Positions 8,376 through 17,229 of a DNA stretch of 64,000 nucleotides are shown here, piece by piece (position 1 is the first letter of the stretch; the number at the start of each line of letters is the position of its first letter). This DNA comes from BS750m-G69 sp964441235. Lineage in GTDB: Bacteria; Fidelibacterota; UBA2242. The DNA lies in contig CAYTUQ010000012.1 in assembly GCA_964441235.1 (NCBI GenBank), positions 1 through 64,000 on the forward strand, read 5' to 3'. The notes under the pieces are model-generated. The model worked only from the letters and a program-made list of their open reading frames with translations. It made no database searches and was not told where the DNA came from. The translations under genes and the position numbers were made by a program.

Positions 8376-9122
8376 ATGAGAATAAGGATTAGAAATTTCA
8401 TCCGATTTCTAATTGTATTTATCTTTTTCACTATTGTGTTTGTAGTTGTTATGGATAAGATAGTAATGCCGCTGTACATTAGACATGGAAAAGAGTCTAT
8501 ACTAATGGATATCCGACAGAAGCAATTTGGTGAAGCAAAGGCAATATTAACAATGAATGGATTTGAAGTGGAGGTTATTGACACCGTTGACAATAGCGAT
8601 TTACCGCCAGGGACAGTTGTTGACCAACAGCCGCCGGCAGGTTATGATGTTAAGAAAGGAAGAGTTATTCGTCTGGTTATAACGGGAGGAGAGAAGTATT
8701 TCCAGATGCCCAATCTGGTTGGGAAAGTGTTAAAAGCCGCCATGTTAGAGATGGATCATTATAAATTGGTTATTGATTCTGTTATATATCAATATTCATT
8801 GGATAAACCCAAAGGTGTGGTTTCCGAACAATCTATCCAGCAGGGAGTTATGGTCTCTTCAAATGAGCCGGTTGTTCTTACAGTGAGTAAAGGACAACCA
8901 CCGCGTAAGCTTGAAGTTCCTGACCTTATCGGTTTAGGTCTTGAAGGTGCTAAACAGGCTATTCGAAAATCAGGGTTTAGAATGGGAATGATCCGATATA
9001 TTCCAAATCCTGAATTAACTCCCTATACCGTTATTGGGCAGGAACCTGAAAAGGGAGAATTAAGAGATAAACCAGTTACTATTGATCTGGATGTAACAAC
9101 TACAGATGTTAAACAGGAGTGA
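8376..9122 (+). CDS. Membrane-anchored PASTA-domain protein without kinase
   Basis: The 248-residue product has a short basic N-terminus, one transmembrane helix (about 10-30) and a periplasmic part of three PASTA repeats, roughly 45-113, 114-180 and 182-246. Each carries the typical LPPGTVVDQQPPAG-like or LTPYTVIGQEPEKG turn. PASTA domains bind peptidoglycan or muropeptides in Ser/Thr kinases and PBPs. Here there is no kinase or transpeptidase domain, as in several FCB lineages. rpe starts 9 bp after the stop, so the two are probably cotranscribed. The precise role is unknown. Confidence 0.85.
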   Translation: MRIRIRNFIRFLIVFIFFTIVFVVVMDKIVMPLYIRHGKESILMDIRQKQFGEAKAILTMNGFEVEVIDTVDNSDLPPGTVVDQQPPAGYDVKKGRVIRLVITGGEKYFQMPNLVGKVLKAAMLEMDHYKLVIDSVIYQYSLDKPKGVVSEQSIQQGVMVSSNEPVVLTVSKGQPPRKLEVPDLIGLGLEGAKQAIRKSGFRMGMIRYIPNPELTPYTVIGQEPEKGELRDKPVTIDLDVTTTDVKQE

Positions 9123-9131
9123 AATTATAAA

Positions 9132-9782
9132 ATGCCGGAAATAGTTCCTTCGTTACTATCAGCTGATTTTTCCCGAATAACTGAGCAAATTAGAGCAGTA
9201 GAGAGAGCAGGTGCTACAAGACTTCATCTGGATGTAATGGATGGTCATTTTGTTCCGAATATTACAATAGGACCGTTTATAATAGAAGCAATAAGGAAAG
9301 TTACTTCACTTCATCTCGAATCTCATCTAATAATAGAGAATCCTGAACGTTATATAAAGAATTTTATAGATGCAGGAAGTGATACTGTTATTGTACATGT
9401 GGAAACCAGCAAGGATTTACATGCTGATTTGAAAATGATACGACAACTTGGAGTGAAGGCAGGTCTTGTTCTTAATCCTCCTACGCCTTTTGAAAATATT
9501 GAGCCTTATTTACAAGAAATTGATCACCTTCTTATTATGACAGTAAATCCGGGTTTTGGCGGACAGAAAATGATTGAAGAAGCCTTAAAAAAAGTGACAC
9601 TTGCTAAACCGTATCAAAAAAAACATAAATTCCCTATTGAGGTGGACGGCGGTGTAAATCTTAATACTATTGATAAGACTGTAAAAGCAGGAGCAGATTT
9701 GTTAGTAGCCGGAAAGGCAGTTTTTGGAAATGATAAACCTGAAGAGTCTTTCATTGAATTATCTAAAAGAGTGAATTTATGA
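9132..9782 (+). CDS. rpe: Ribulose-phosphate 3-epimerase
   Basis: Interconverts ribulose-5-phosphate and xylulose-5-phosphate in the pentose phosphate pathway. It is a TIM barrel of 216 residues with the family signatures VPSLLSADFS at the N-terminus, HLDVMDGHFVPN (metal His32 and His39-type ligands, catalytic Asp34), MTVNPGFGGQ and EVDGGVN near the C-terminus. An AGGAG lies about 12 bp upstream of the ATG, in the end of the PASTA gene. Its stop overlaps the next gene by four bases (ATGA), so translation is coupled. Confidence 0.96.
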   Translation: MPEIVPSLLSADFSRITEQIRAVERAGATRLHLDVMDGHFVPNITIGPFIIEAIRKVTSLHLESHLIIENPERYIKNFIDAGSDTVIVHVETSKDLHADLKMIRQLGVKAGLVLNPPTPFENIEPYLQEIDHLLIMTVNPGFGGQKMIEEALKKVTLAKPYQKKHKFPIEVDGGVNLNTIDKTVKAGADLLVAGKAVFGNDKPEESFIELSKRVNL

Positions 9783-10375
9783 ATCATATAAAAGAGGGTG
9801 AATTAGCAAGAAAGGCAGTTCACTACAATGCGTCGCTTATTCCGATTATATACTACTTCTTTGTTGATAGGCGAATAGCATTGATTATTCTTGGCGGATG
9901 TTCTGCTGCAATAATATTAGCAGAGATACTAAGAATGAGAAATCCGCTCTCAAGAAATCTTTACGTTAGGATATTTGGCTGGATGATACGCTCTTATGAA
10001 TATGAGGGACATTTTACAGGAGCGACATACGTTTTTCTTGGTAGCTTTTTCACGATTCTTCTTTTTCCAAAAGAGATTGCTGTTATTGTTTTACTCTTTC
10101 TGTCTGTCGGTGATCCAACTGCCTGTCTTGTTGGGCTTTCGATCGGGAAGGTAAAAATTTGGCGTAATAAAACTCTTGAAGGATCTATGGCTTTTGTAAT
10201 TGCCGGCTTTCTTGCCACATCCTGGGTTCCAGGAATAGCGCTCTGGATAAAGGTTATTGGAGCTTTTCTAGCATGTTTTGTAGAACTTATTCCCTGGAAA
10301 GTTGATGATAATATTACAATTCCAATTATAACCGGATGTATGATGATGTTATTATTAGGTTTGCATTTTATATAA
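9779..10375 (+). CDS. Polyprenol/dolichol kinase-like membrane protein
   Basis: A 198-residue polytopic membrane protein of the dolichol kinase/CDP-DAG-synthase-like superfamily (SEC59/DGK1/VTE5 type). It has about six hydrophobic helices. The diagnostic region is GDPTACLVGLSIGKVK, then KTLEGSMAF and a terminal DDNITIPI. Related enzymes phosphorylate lipid alcohols with CTP. The actual substrate (polyprenol, diacylglycerol, phytol) cannot be read from sequence. It overlaps rpe by four bases. Confidence 0.8.
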   Translation: MNHIKEGELARKAVHYNASLIPIIYYFFVDRRIALIILGGCSAAIILAEILRMRNPLSRNLYVRIFGWMIRSYEYEGHFTGATYVFLGSFFTILLFPKEIAVIVLLFLSVGDPTACLVGLSIGKVKIWRNKTLEGSMAFVIAGFLATSWVPGIALWIKVIGAFLACFVELIPWKVDDNITIPIITGCMMMLLLGLHFI

Positions 10376-10399
10376 AATTAAAAAGTAATTTCGGTTGCG

Positions 10400-10418
10400 T
10401 CAGGAGCTCACTCCTGAT
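10400..10418. repeat. Short palindrome
   Basis: TCAGGAG and CTCCTGA are inverted around a 4-nt loop shortly after the kinase-like gene. No T-tract follows. It is the first of two hairpins in the 230-bp gap before the BatA-like gene. Confidence 0.5.
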
Positions 10419-10479
10419 GCATCTATTATTACTTCTTATTATATCGTCAGGTCTGAGGAACAGACGGAACAATTTTAAG

Positions 10480-10560
10480 AACCTTGCGGAAGTTCCATTA
10501 GCAAAATCTTCAAAATAAAAATTTGTATTTCTTATTTTCTGAAATAACTTCCGCAAGGTT
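10480..10560. repeat. Long hairpin with perfect 15-bp arms
   Basis: AACCTTGCGGAAGTT (10480-10494) is perfectly inverted at 10546-10560. Weaker outer pairing, TCAGGTCT near 10448 with AGACCCTGA near 10561, suggests the element is about 120 bp. The loop is AT-rich and has no convincing gene. It resembles the other about 100-bp hairpin elements in this window in size and organisation. A transcription terminator is possible but lacks a T-run. Confidence 0.65.
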
Positions 10561-10605
10561 AGACCCTGAATTAGTTTTTTTAAGAATAAGAAATTATATT
10601 AATAC

Positions 10606-12699
10606 ATGTCATTTTTGAATCCACTTTTCCTCTATTTTCTTCCGCTATTGGTGGTTCCAACCATTATACATTTATTGGGAAGGCAAAAATATCAAAAAGT
10701 TGAATTCAGTTCCTTACGTTTTTTAAAGAAATTAGAGCATGATGTGATTCGCCGCCTTAAACTCCGCCAGATAATTTTATTGATTCTGCGGACCTTATTG
10801 ATACTCTTTCTCATACTTGTATTTGCACGTCCATATCGAACAGGTTCTTCCCCTGGTATATTTCTGGGTAGTGGTGAAACATTTTACCTTGTAATTGATA
10901 ATTCCTCATCAATGAGTGAAGTTTCTAGAGGAAAAGACCTTTTAGAAACGAGTATTGAGAATCTTAATTATGCGATGGAGGAAATAGAGTTTCCCGTGAT
11001 TTTAAATATCGTTAAATCTACGCAACCCGGAGTCATTTTTGGGAAAGGACTGGTTCGCAGCTCCTCACAATTGGAAAAAGAAATTTCCGAAATTCGTACA
11101 AAACCCTTTTTAGGGAGGATAGATAAGTCATTAATAACAGCAACGAAGGACATTGAAAAAAGCCATGAAGCATCAGCAAGCGTATGGATTGTAAGTGATT
11201 TTCAAAAAGGTTCGTGGGAAAGTGCAAAACTTCCTGAGCATCCAATCAGGAGAATTTTAAAGCAAAAGGGAATAAGATCAGTTCTTTTTCCTGCTAATCA
11301 AAGTGGAAGTAATGCCGCTATTTACAGAGTTGAAATTCCTGAGCAGATAAATGAAAAAGGTAGTCTATCACAAGTAAAGGCATTTATTGAAAATTGGGGA
11401 AAAGAGGAAAAAGAAGTTCCCGTTTCGCTGTTTTTAGAGGGAGAAAGAGTGGGACAAACAGTGGTTACAGTAGCTCCACACAAAAGGCGGGATGTGAGTT
11501 TTGATTTTATTCCTATGGTTTCCGGACCACTTAGCGGAGTTATAAAGATTGGTGAAGATAATCTGCTAAATGACAATAAAAGATATTTTGTGCTAAATAT
11601 CCCACAAACTATTCGAGTGCTTATAGTTGGTAGAGACGCTGAGGACGGACGGTTTTTGATGAGAGCTTTGCAGGTTGAAAATTCTTCGCTCATTGAAGTA
11701 AAGTTTGTTCCCCCTGGTCTCTTACCAATGGAGGATTTCCTGAATTATGATGTGATTATTTTTTCCAATATAGATAAGATTCAAAGTTCAGCGAAAACCT
11801 CACTTCAATCTTTTCTGAATAAAGGAAGGGGAATTATCATATTTCCAGGGAATGAATGTTCACCAGAGGTTTTTAACTCTTTCTGGGCTGATGGTTTTGG
11901 TTTTCCAAAGTTGAAAGGTACAAGGCGCTCGTCAGGTGAATCCTACCTAAAGATTGGTAATTTGCGATTAGACCATCCAATTTTTAAAGGTTTATGGAGA
12001 AGAGATGAACGTCCCAAAAGTTCACCATATTTTTACACTATTCCGGGATTCCTGACTGGTAGAAATCATTCCGTGATTATGAATTTTGATGACGGTACTC
12101 CTTTGCTAATTGAATCGAATGTGGAAAATGGGAAGGGTTTTGTGCTTTCAACATCACCTGTTAAAGGCTGGACAAACTTACAGGTAACAGGGCTTTTTCC
12201 TACTTTAGTGCAGAGAATGATACTTTATCTTGCCGGTAATGCTGTACAGACTCACGAATATTTAACGGGAGATACTATTCGTTTTGAAAGGTCTGGCAGG
12301 GAGCTCCTTAATAATCCGGTAGTTATCACACCCACGGGGCGGAAATTCACCCCCGTTTTTTCTAAAGAGTATGGAGAATATTGGTTTAGGGATACTGATG
12401 AGCCGGGTTGTTATGATGTTTATTCAAATGGGAAAAAGGTTAAGAGTTTTGCTGTTAACATTCATTCAAATGAGAATGAGGGGAATTTTTTAAATGAAGA
12501 GGATTTCAAGGCAATCGTTGATATTCAACCTTCCCGTATTGCGGTATTTAGAGAAGGTAGTTCCGATGAAACGTCTCGGTTGCAGTTGAGTCATGAATAT
12601 AGTTTTTTATTTTTAATATTTGCTTTAATCGTGGCTGCAGCAGAAACTTATATCGGAAGAATTAATCGAACAATATTGGAAAGAGAAGTAAGTGCCTGA
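10606..12699 (+). CDS. BatA-domain membrane protein with degenerate VWA region
   Basis: The 697-residue product begins with a BatA/aerotolerance N-terminal domain: SFLNPLFLYFLPLLVVPTIIHL, a second helix (about 56-75) and the closing ARP. A von Willebrand A-like domain follows with a metal-site DxSxS (Asp98, Ser100, Ser102). The middle (about 330-560) looks like a GATase1-like fold, as in FCB homologues. A last membrane helix lies near 665-685 with a short tail. Such proteins usually sit in moxR-bat clusters; here none of those partners is adjacent. It overlaps hflX by 8 bp. Confidence 0.85.
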   Translation: MSFLNPLFLYFLPLLVVPTIIHLLGRQKYQKVEFSSLRFLKKLEHDVIRRLKLRQIILLILRTLLILFLILVFARPYRTGSSPGIFLGSGETFYLVIDNSSSMSEVSRGKDLLETSIENLNYAMEEIEFPVILNIVKSTQPGVIFGKGLVRSSSQLEKEISEIRTKPFLGRIDKSLITATKDIEKSHEASASVWIVSDFQKGSWESAKLPEHPIRRILKQKGIRSVLFPANQSGSNAAIYRVEIPEQINEKGSLSQVKAFIENWGKEEKEVPVSLFLEGERVGQTVVTVAPHKRRDVSFDFIPMVSGPLSGVIKIGEDNLLNDNKRYFVLNIPQTIRVLIVGRDAEDGRFLMRALQVENSSLIEVKFVPPGLLPMEDFLNYDVIIFSNIDKIQSSAKTSLQSFLNKGRGIIIFPGNECSPEVFNSFWADGFGFPKLKGTRRSSGESYLKIGNLRLDHPIFKGLWRRDERPKSSPYFYTIPGFLTGRNHSVIMNFDDGTPLLIESNVENGKGFVLSTSPVKGWTNLQVTGLFPTLVQRMILYLAGNAVQTHEYLTGDTIRFERSGRELLNNPVVITPTGRKFTPVFSKEYGEYWFRDTDEPGCYDVYSNGKKVKSFAVNIHSNENEGNFLNEEDFKAIVDIQPSRIAVFREGSSDETSRLQLSHEYSFLFLIFALIVAAAETYIGRINRTILEREVSA

Positions 12700-13960
12700 G
12701 AGAGTTCTATTAGTTGGTATTGTAAATTCTTTTCAGCCCAGATTTGAAGTTGATGAACACCTGAAGGAGCTGAAACAGCTTGTTACTACTCTGGAATATG
12801 AAGTAGCCAGTACTTCTATCGTCAATCAAAGACAAATTCAGCCTTCGACTTTAATAGGAAAAGGTAAGATAAACGAAATTAAGAATTCTCTCTCTCTTCT
12901 TAATATTCAGGAGGTGATTTTCGACGATGATTTATCCCCAACTCAAGCACGTAATCTTCGAAAGATGTTAGATGTGGAAGTATGTGATAGAAGTGGGATT
13001 ATACTTGAAATTTTTGCTAATCATGCACAAACAAGGGAAGCTAAGACACAAATAGAACTTGCAACTCTTCAATATCTACTCCCAAGATTAACAGGACGCT
13101 GGACACATCTGGAAAGGCAAATTGGAGGAATTAGTGTAAGAGGAGGTGCCGGTGAAACTCAGATTGAAATTGATAGAAGATTAACAAGAATACGTATTTC
13201 TAAGTTGAAAAAAGACCTAAGGAAAATTGATAAAGATAAAACAGTACAGCAAAAAGGGAGGAGCACTTTCTTTAAAGCTGCTCTTGTGGGATATACTAAC
13301 GCCGGGAAATCAACATTAATGAATGTTTTTACAGGTTCAAGCGTTCTGGTTGAAAATAAACTTTTCGCTACTCTGGATACGAAAGTGCGGATTTATAGCC
13401 TCGACAAATATCACGATTTGTTGTTAAGTGATACTATTGGTTTTATCAGGAAACTTCCACATCATTTAATCGCCTCTTTTAGAAGTACACTGAGAGAGGT
13501 GAAAGATGCCGATCTGATTATAAAGGTTGCCGATATTAGTTCATCTCAGTGCCTAAATCAATTAAAAGCTGTAGATGAAGTTCTCATTCAGCTTGAAGCC
13601 TATAATAAACCTTCAATAGTTGTTTTTAATAAGATTGATATAATGGGAAACCGAATATTAAAACAGGTAAAAAGAGATTATCCTGATGCTGTATTTTTGT
13701 CTGCTCTCAATAGATTACGAATAGATGAGTTAAGAAGAGCAATTCTAAAAGTCCTGGAGAAAGAAGAAATCCAACTGAAGTCGAAAGTGCCTGTTAATGA
13801 CGTTAAAGGATTGGCAGTTTTAAGGGATAATGCTCGTATAATAAGTGAAAATTACTCCGATGGTAAGGTAGATATTGAATTCTCCGTTTATAGAAGAGTC
13901 TGGCCCTGGTTGAAGACATGGCTGGATCAAAATGCTGAGTTTGAATTCATCAATAACTGA
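12692..13960 (+). CDS. hflX: Ribosome-associated GTPase HflX
   Basis: Translational GTPase that splits stalled 70S ribosomes under stress. The HflX N-terminal domain spans about 1-190, with the family signature LTGRWTHLERQIGGISVRGGAGETQIE. The G domain has G1 GYTNAGKST (200-208), G3 DTIGFIRKLP and G4 NKID. The GTG start at 12692 lies inside the end of the BatA-like gene. The C-terminus is short. Its stop codon TGA (13958-13960) is inside the left inverted repeat of a 262-bp element, so the last codons may have been changed by the insertion. Confidence 0.95.
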   Translation: MPERVLLVGIVNSFQPRFEVDEHLKELKQLVTTLEYEVASTSIVNQRQIQPSTLIGKGKINEIKNSLSLLNIQEVIFDDDLSPTQARNLRKMLDVEVCDRSGIILEIFANHAQTREAKTQIELATLQYLLPRLTGRWTHLERQIGGISVRGGAGETQIEIDRRLTRIRISKLKKDLRKIDKDKTVQQKGRSTFFKAALVGYTNAGKSTLMNVFTGSSVLVENKLFATLDTKVRIYSLDKYHDLLLSDTIGFIRKLPHHLIASFRSTLREVKDADLIIKVADISSSQCLNQLKAVDEVLIQLEAYNKPSIVVFNKIDIMGNRILKQVKRDYPDAVFLSALNRLRIDELRRAILKVLEKEEIQLKSKVPVNDVKGLAVLRDNARIISENYSDGKVDIEFSVYRRVWPWLKTWLDQNAEFEFINN

Positions 13961-14217
13961 AGTTCCCCCGAAATTGGAAATCCCTTATAACACAATATTT
14001 TGTATTTAAAGATGATGAAACACACTGACAGGTGGAATAGTAATTTAGTGAAGTTAAGATGGAAAATGCCTTATTTCTCTATACGGATCTGTACGGAATG
14101 AATACTTTAATTCACCTCCCCTCTTTCCCCTCCTTAGCAAGGAGGGGACGGAAGGGGAGGTTATATCATCTCGACATAATATTAGGTTCAGCACTAAAAT
14201 TTCGGGGGAACTTCAGT
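13956..14217. mobile_element. 262-bp MITE-like element with perfect 20-bp terminal inverted repeats
   Basis: ACTGAAGTTCCCCCGAAATT (13956-13975) is perfectly inverted at 14198-14217. In the interior a second strong hairpin pairs ACCTCCCCTCTTTCCCCTCC (from 14114) with its near-complement ending at 14161. No open frame of meaningful size is present. The left repeat supplies the hflX stop codon. Flanks (TCATCAATA left, GTCATTAATA right) are similar but not adjacent to the ends, so a target duplication is not proven. Confidence 0.8.
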
Positions 14218-14283
14218 GAAGTCATTAATAAGGCTTGATTTTCAATCAATTGATAATTATTTTTGCAGAAAAGGGGGTTAATT

Positions 14284-15126
14284 ATGAAAACAGGTGATGA
14301 AATAGTTCGCCCTCCTGTAGTTGCCGGTATGTTTTATCCGGGTTCAGCAGGAGAATTGAAGCGGAGTGTGGAAAATTATCTTAACAATGCAACCGATATT
14401 TCAATTAAACTAAAGAATCTATATGGTATAGTCGCTCCTCATGCGGGATATATCTATTCCGGTTGTGTTGCAGCGGTGGGTTATAAATTATTGCAAAAGA
14501 ATCCGTCAACAAACGTGGTCGTAATAGCACCCAGCCACAGAGAATATTTTAAAGGTGCCTCCATTTATTCCGGGAATGCATTTGAAACCCCACTTGGTAA
14601 AGTCCCGGTTTCTGATGAGATATGTGAAACAATCACGGAAAGTGGAGAGTCAATTAAACGGTCAATGGCTGGGCATAGGGAAGAGCATTCATTGGAGGTT
14701 CAGCTTCCTTTTCTTCAGACTATTTTTCCTGAGGGTTTTAATTTAATTCCTGTTGTTATGGGTGCTAACCAGATATCTACAATTCACGAATTCGCGCAGG
14801 CATTAAGTAAGGCAGCAGAAAAATATGAGTTTGTTGTAGTAGCAAGTTCGGATCTATCGCATTACTATCCGTATGATGTTGCAGTAGAGAAAGATTCACG
14901 TTTGATTGCAGTTCTGGAAAATTATAAGATGGATGAGCTGGAAGCAGGGTATGAAGACCAAAGTTTGGAAGCATGCGGGCTGGCACCGATTTTGGCCTTA
15001 ATGAAATATGCACAACTATCCGGCAATCCTGTTTGCAAACAATTGGAGTACAAGAATTCCGGCGATACATCGGGGACGAAAGATCAGGTTGTGGGTTATG
15101 TTTCAGCGGCTGTATACGACAAGTAA
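14284..15126 (+). CDS. Memo-family protein (AmmeMemoRadiSam system protein B)
   Basis: A 280-residue Memo/YxjE-like protein, fold related to extradiol ring-cleavage dioxygenases. Typical blocks are VVAGMFYPGS at the N-terminus, GIVAPHAGYIYSG, VIAPSHREYFKG, HREEHSLEVQLPFLQ, VVASSDLSHYYPYD and ACGLAPILALM. The ATG at 14284 has AAAAGGGGG upstream and is preferred over a TTG at 14263. Its usual companions (AMMECR1 domain and radical SAM protein) are not next to it. The reaction is not known with certainty. Confidence 0.88.
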   Translation: MKTGDEIVRPPVVAGMFYPGSAGELKRSVENYLNNATDISIKLKNLYGIVAPHAGYIYSGCVAAVGYKLLQKNPSTNVVVIAPSHREYFKGASIYSGNAFETPLGKVPVSDEICETITESGESIKRSMAGHREEHSLEVQLPFLQTIFPEGFNLIPVVMGANQISTIHEFAQALSKAAEKYEFVVVASSDLSHYYPYDVAVEKDSRLIAVLENYKMDELEAGYEDQSLEACGLAPILALMKYAQLSGNPVCKQLEYKNSGDTSGTKDQVVGYVSAAVYDK

Positions 15127-15160
15127 TGAATAATTAAAAATACAGGGTTGTACTTTCATC

Positions 15161-16045
15161 GTGATTAGTAGCAAGGGTTCATTCAGTATTTTTGGTGCAA
15201 GTAGAGTTGGCATTTCTCTTGCGTACCATTTTCATAGAGCGGGGTATTCTCCTGAATTTGTCTGGAACAGGTCTGAAGAAGGACTGAATAAAGCTCTCAG
15301 ATGGGTTCCATTCAAGTATGAATCAACTTCTATTAAAGATTTTCAGGGGAAAAGTAACTGGATAATAATCTCAGTTTCAGATGATGCAATTGAATCTATT
15401 GCTCAGAAATTGGCAGAATCTGTTGATAATTTGAACAATGTAAATGCTTTTCATACATCCGGAATCCTGAGTTCGGAGGTTTTGAATCCTCTTAAAGAGA
15501 ATGGGTACAGAACAGGCTCTTTTCACCCGGTACTCAGTGTGCCTGATATTAGAACAGGCATTAGAAAAATGCCTTCTGCTGTTTTTACCTGTGAAGGTAA
15601 GATTCAGAAAGAGTTAGTAGTATTAGCGGAAAGGATTGGTGGAAAAGGTATACAACTAACACATGAGCAAAAAGAACTTGTACATGTCTCATCTGTGTTT
15701 CTGAGCAATTACTCAATTTCGCTCATTGCTGCTGTTAAAGAATTGTGTAAGAAAAAGGGATTATCAGAAGATAAAACAAGAATGATTCTGAAAGGATTGT
15801 CAGAACAGGCTGTTGAAAATGGCTGGAATAAATCACTTTCAGATGCATTAACAGGACCGATTGTGAGAGGCGATGTTAAGACTATTAAAAAGCATCTTGA
15901 GTTATTGGATGAATATCCTGATTTGAAAAAACTTTATGCAGATTTTGGTAGTCTTGCTGTGAATATGCTTGCACCAAAAGATGTCTTTCAAAGCGAAAAG
16001 GTTTTAGAACTGTTTCTAGATACTATAGAAAAAATGGAAGATTGA
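15161..16045 (+). CDS. Rossmann-like NAD(P)-binding protein with DUF2520 domain
   Basis: N-terminal dinucleotide fold (FSIFGASRVGISLAYHFHRAGY, about 8-28; VWNRSEEGL; IIISVSDDAI), then a helical C-terminal domain beginning GSFHPVLSV and continuing to about 290, the DUF2520 arrangement. Related in layout to ProC and ketopantoate reductase families, but the substrate is unknown. The start is GTG at 15161. It follows the Memo gene by 34 bp, so cotranscription is likely. Confidence 0.8.
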   Translation: MISSKGSFSIFGASRVGISLAYHFHRAGYSPEFVWNRSEEGLNKALRWVPFKYESTSIKDFQGKSNWIIISVSDDAIESIAQKLAESVDNLNNVNAFHTSGILSSEVLNPLKENGYRTGSFHPVLSVPDIRTGIRKMPSAVFTCEGKIQKELVVLAERIGGKGIQLTHEQKELVHVSSVFLSNYSISLIAAVKELCKKKGLSEDKTRMILKGLSEQAVENGWNKSLSDALTGPIVRGDVKTIKKHLELLDEYPDLKKLYADFGSLAVNMLAPKDVFQSEKVLELFLDTIEKMED

Positions 16046-16097
16046 GTAGTAAAGGATTAATAAATTTTTCTTTTTTCATATTAATTGGAAGCGAATT

Positions 16098-16556
16098 ATG
16101 AAGAAGTTATTAGTGACATTTATTGTTCTGACTTTTTGTATTCAGGCATTTCCACAGGAAAGGAAAATGTTCTGGGATGGATACGATTGGGCTGCTGTTG
16201 ATAAAATTACTGAGGAGTACCCGGAGTACAACGTTTGGATAAAAAGTGCATGCCTGAGTGGACTTTTTGAAGGAAAAATGTTTTACAAGCTGAAAGCAAT
16301 GCCATTGCATAATTCAGTGATTGATACACTTTTTACCGCTTTAATAGAACCTTCAAGTGTCCGTTCTCTAATTGGGGGATTGGACATGTTTTATCAAGAT
16401 ATATCTAATGAATATATACCGATTCCACTGGCTCTGATTGCAACTATTATGGTTCAGAATGATTATTCTAAATCAGAAGTTGATAAATTTATTTTGGAAA
16501 GTAAAAACTGGATAAATGAAATAACTATCAGTATTCTAAATAACTATCATCCCTAG
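16098..16556 (+). CDS. Secreted protein of unknown function
   Basis: A 152-residue protein with a clear signal peptide (MKKLLVTFIVLTFCIQAFPQ, cleavage near 20). The mature part is helical with aromatic-rich segments (MFWDGYDWAAVDK, FYKLKAMPLHNSVID) and no motif I recognise. It starts 52 bp after the DUF2520 gene, in the same direction. The hydrophilic mature part suggests a soluble periplasmic protein. Confidence is for it being a real secreted gene, not for function. Confidence 0.7.
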   Translation: MKKLLVTFIVLTFCIQAFPQERKMFWDGYDWAAVDKITEEYPEYNVWIKSACLSGLFEGKMFYKLKAMPLHNSVIDTLFTALIEPSSVRSLIGGLDMFYQDISNEYIPIPLALIATIMVQNDYSKSEVDKFILESKNWINEITISILNNYHP

Positions 16557-16636
16557 GAGTCGAAACAACGAATAATGAAAGAAGACCCTGAAATATCAAA
16601 TATCAAATATCAAATTGCAAATTAAGGATAGGTGCT

Positions 16637-17062
16637 GTGAATTCTGAAGAATTATCTGATAGATTTTTAGATTATGCTACATCGATTATTATTTTGTTAA
16701 AAAGCCTTGGAAATAGTTATCAAGGTAAACATATAAGTAAACAGTTATTGCGCTCCGCAACTTCTTGTGGAGCAAACTACGAAGAAGCCAGAGCAGCTGA
16801 AAGTAAAGCAGATTTTAGTCATAAATTGCCCCGAAGGGGTGCCTTTCTCAAAGAGACTTCTTCGGAGCGGCACAAATTGTATTATCCCAAAGGGATCCCT
16901 AAGGGAAAGGAACTGAGAGAATCAAGGTTTTGGATTCGATTAATTAAAAGAGCAAGTTTGATTCCGAAAGATAAAATTTCACCAATTCTTAGTGAAACCG
17001 ATGAACTTATTAAAATAATTGCAAAATCAGTTGTTACATCAAAGATAAAAAAAATAATTTGA
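16637..17062 (+). CDS. Four-helix-bundle (S23/IVP-like) protein with an in-frame palindromic insertion
   Basis: A 141-residue member of the four-helix-bundle family: LLRSATSCGANYEEARAAES (helix 2), then KELRESRFWIRLIKRASLI (helix 3). Between HKL and KELRE, where relatives have only a few residues, the frame carries extra codons: PRRGAFLKETSSER, a second HKL, then YYPKGIPKG. The DNA here has short palindromes, and the two HKL codon sets (CATAAATTG and CACAAATTG) look like a 9-bp duplication, so a 51-bp element appears to have landed without breaking the frame. The start may be the GTG at 16637. Function unknown. Confidence 0.75.
   Translation: MNSEELSDRFLDYATSIIILLKSLGNSYQGKHISKQLLRSATSCGANYEEARAAESKADFSHKLPRRGAFLKETSSERHKLYYPKGIPKGKELRESRFWIRLIKRASLIPKDKISPILSETDELIKIIAKSVVTSKIKKII
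16818..16868. repeat. 51-bp in-frame palindromic insertion flanked by a 9-bp near-duplication
   Basis: CATAAATTG (16818-16826) and CACAAATTG (near 16869-16877) flank a 42-bp core that begins with the hairpin CCCCGAAGGGG. A second palindromic tract (CCCAAAGGG/CCCTAAGGG) follows. 42 plus 9 bases is 17 codons, so the reading frame of the host gene is kept. Related GGG/CCC tracts occur near 24597, 38700 and 42095. Confidence 0.6.
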
Positions 17063-17229
17063 AATTTAGTATTTGCTATTTGAATTTTGAAATAACATCC
17101 ATCCCGAGGCGTCGGGACAAATAATAATGAAAGTACATTCCTATCAATGTTATATTTGTGAAATTCGTCTGCCTGTGCGTAGCATGCAGACAGGTGTAAT
17201 TCTTGGACTACTTTCATATAAAATAGCAT

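Noticed and set aside
10336..10556. Small open frames on both strands between the kinase-like and BatA-like genes
   Set aside because: They coincide with the inverted repeat and have no start context.
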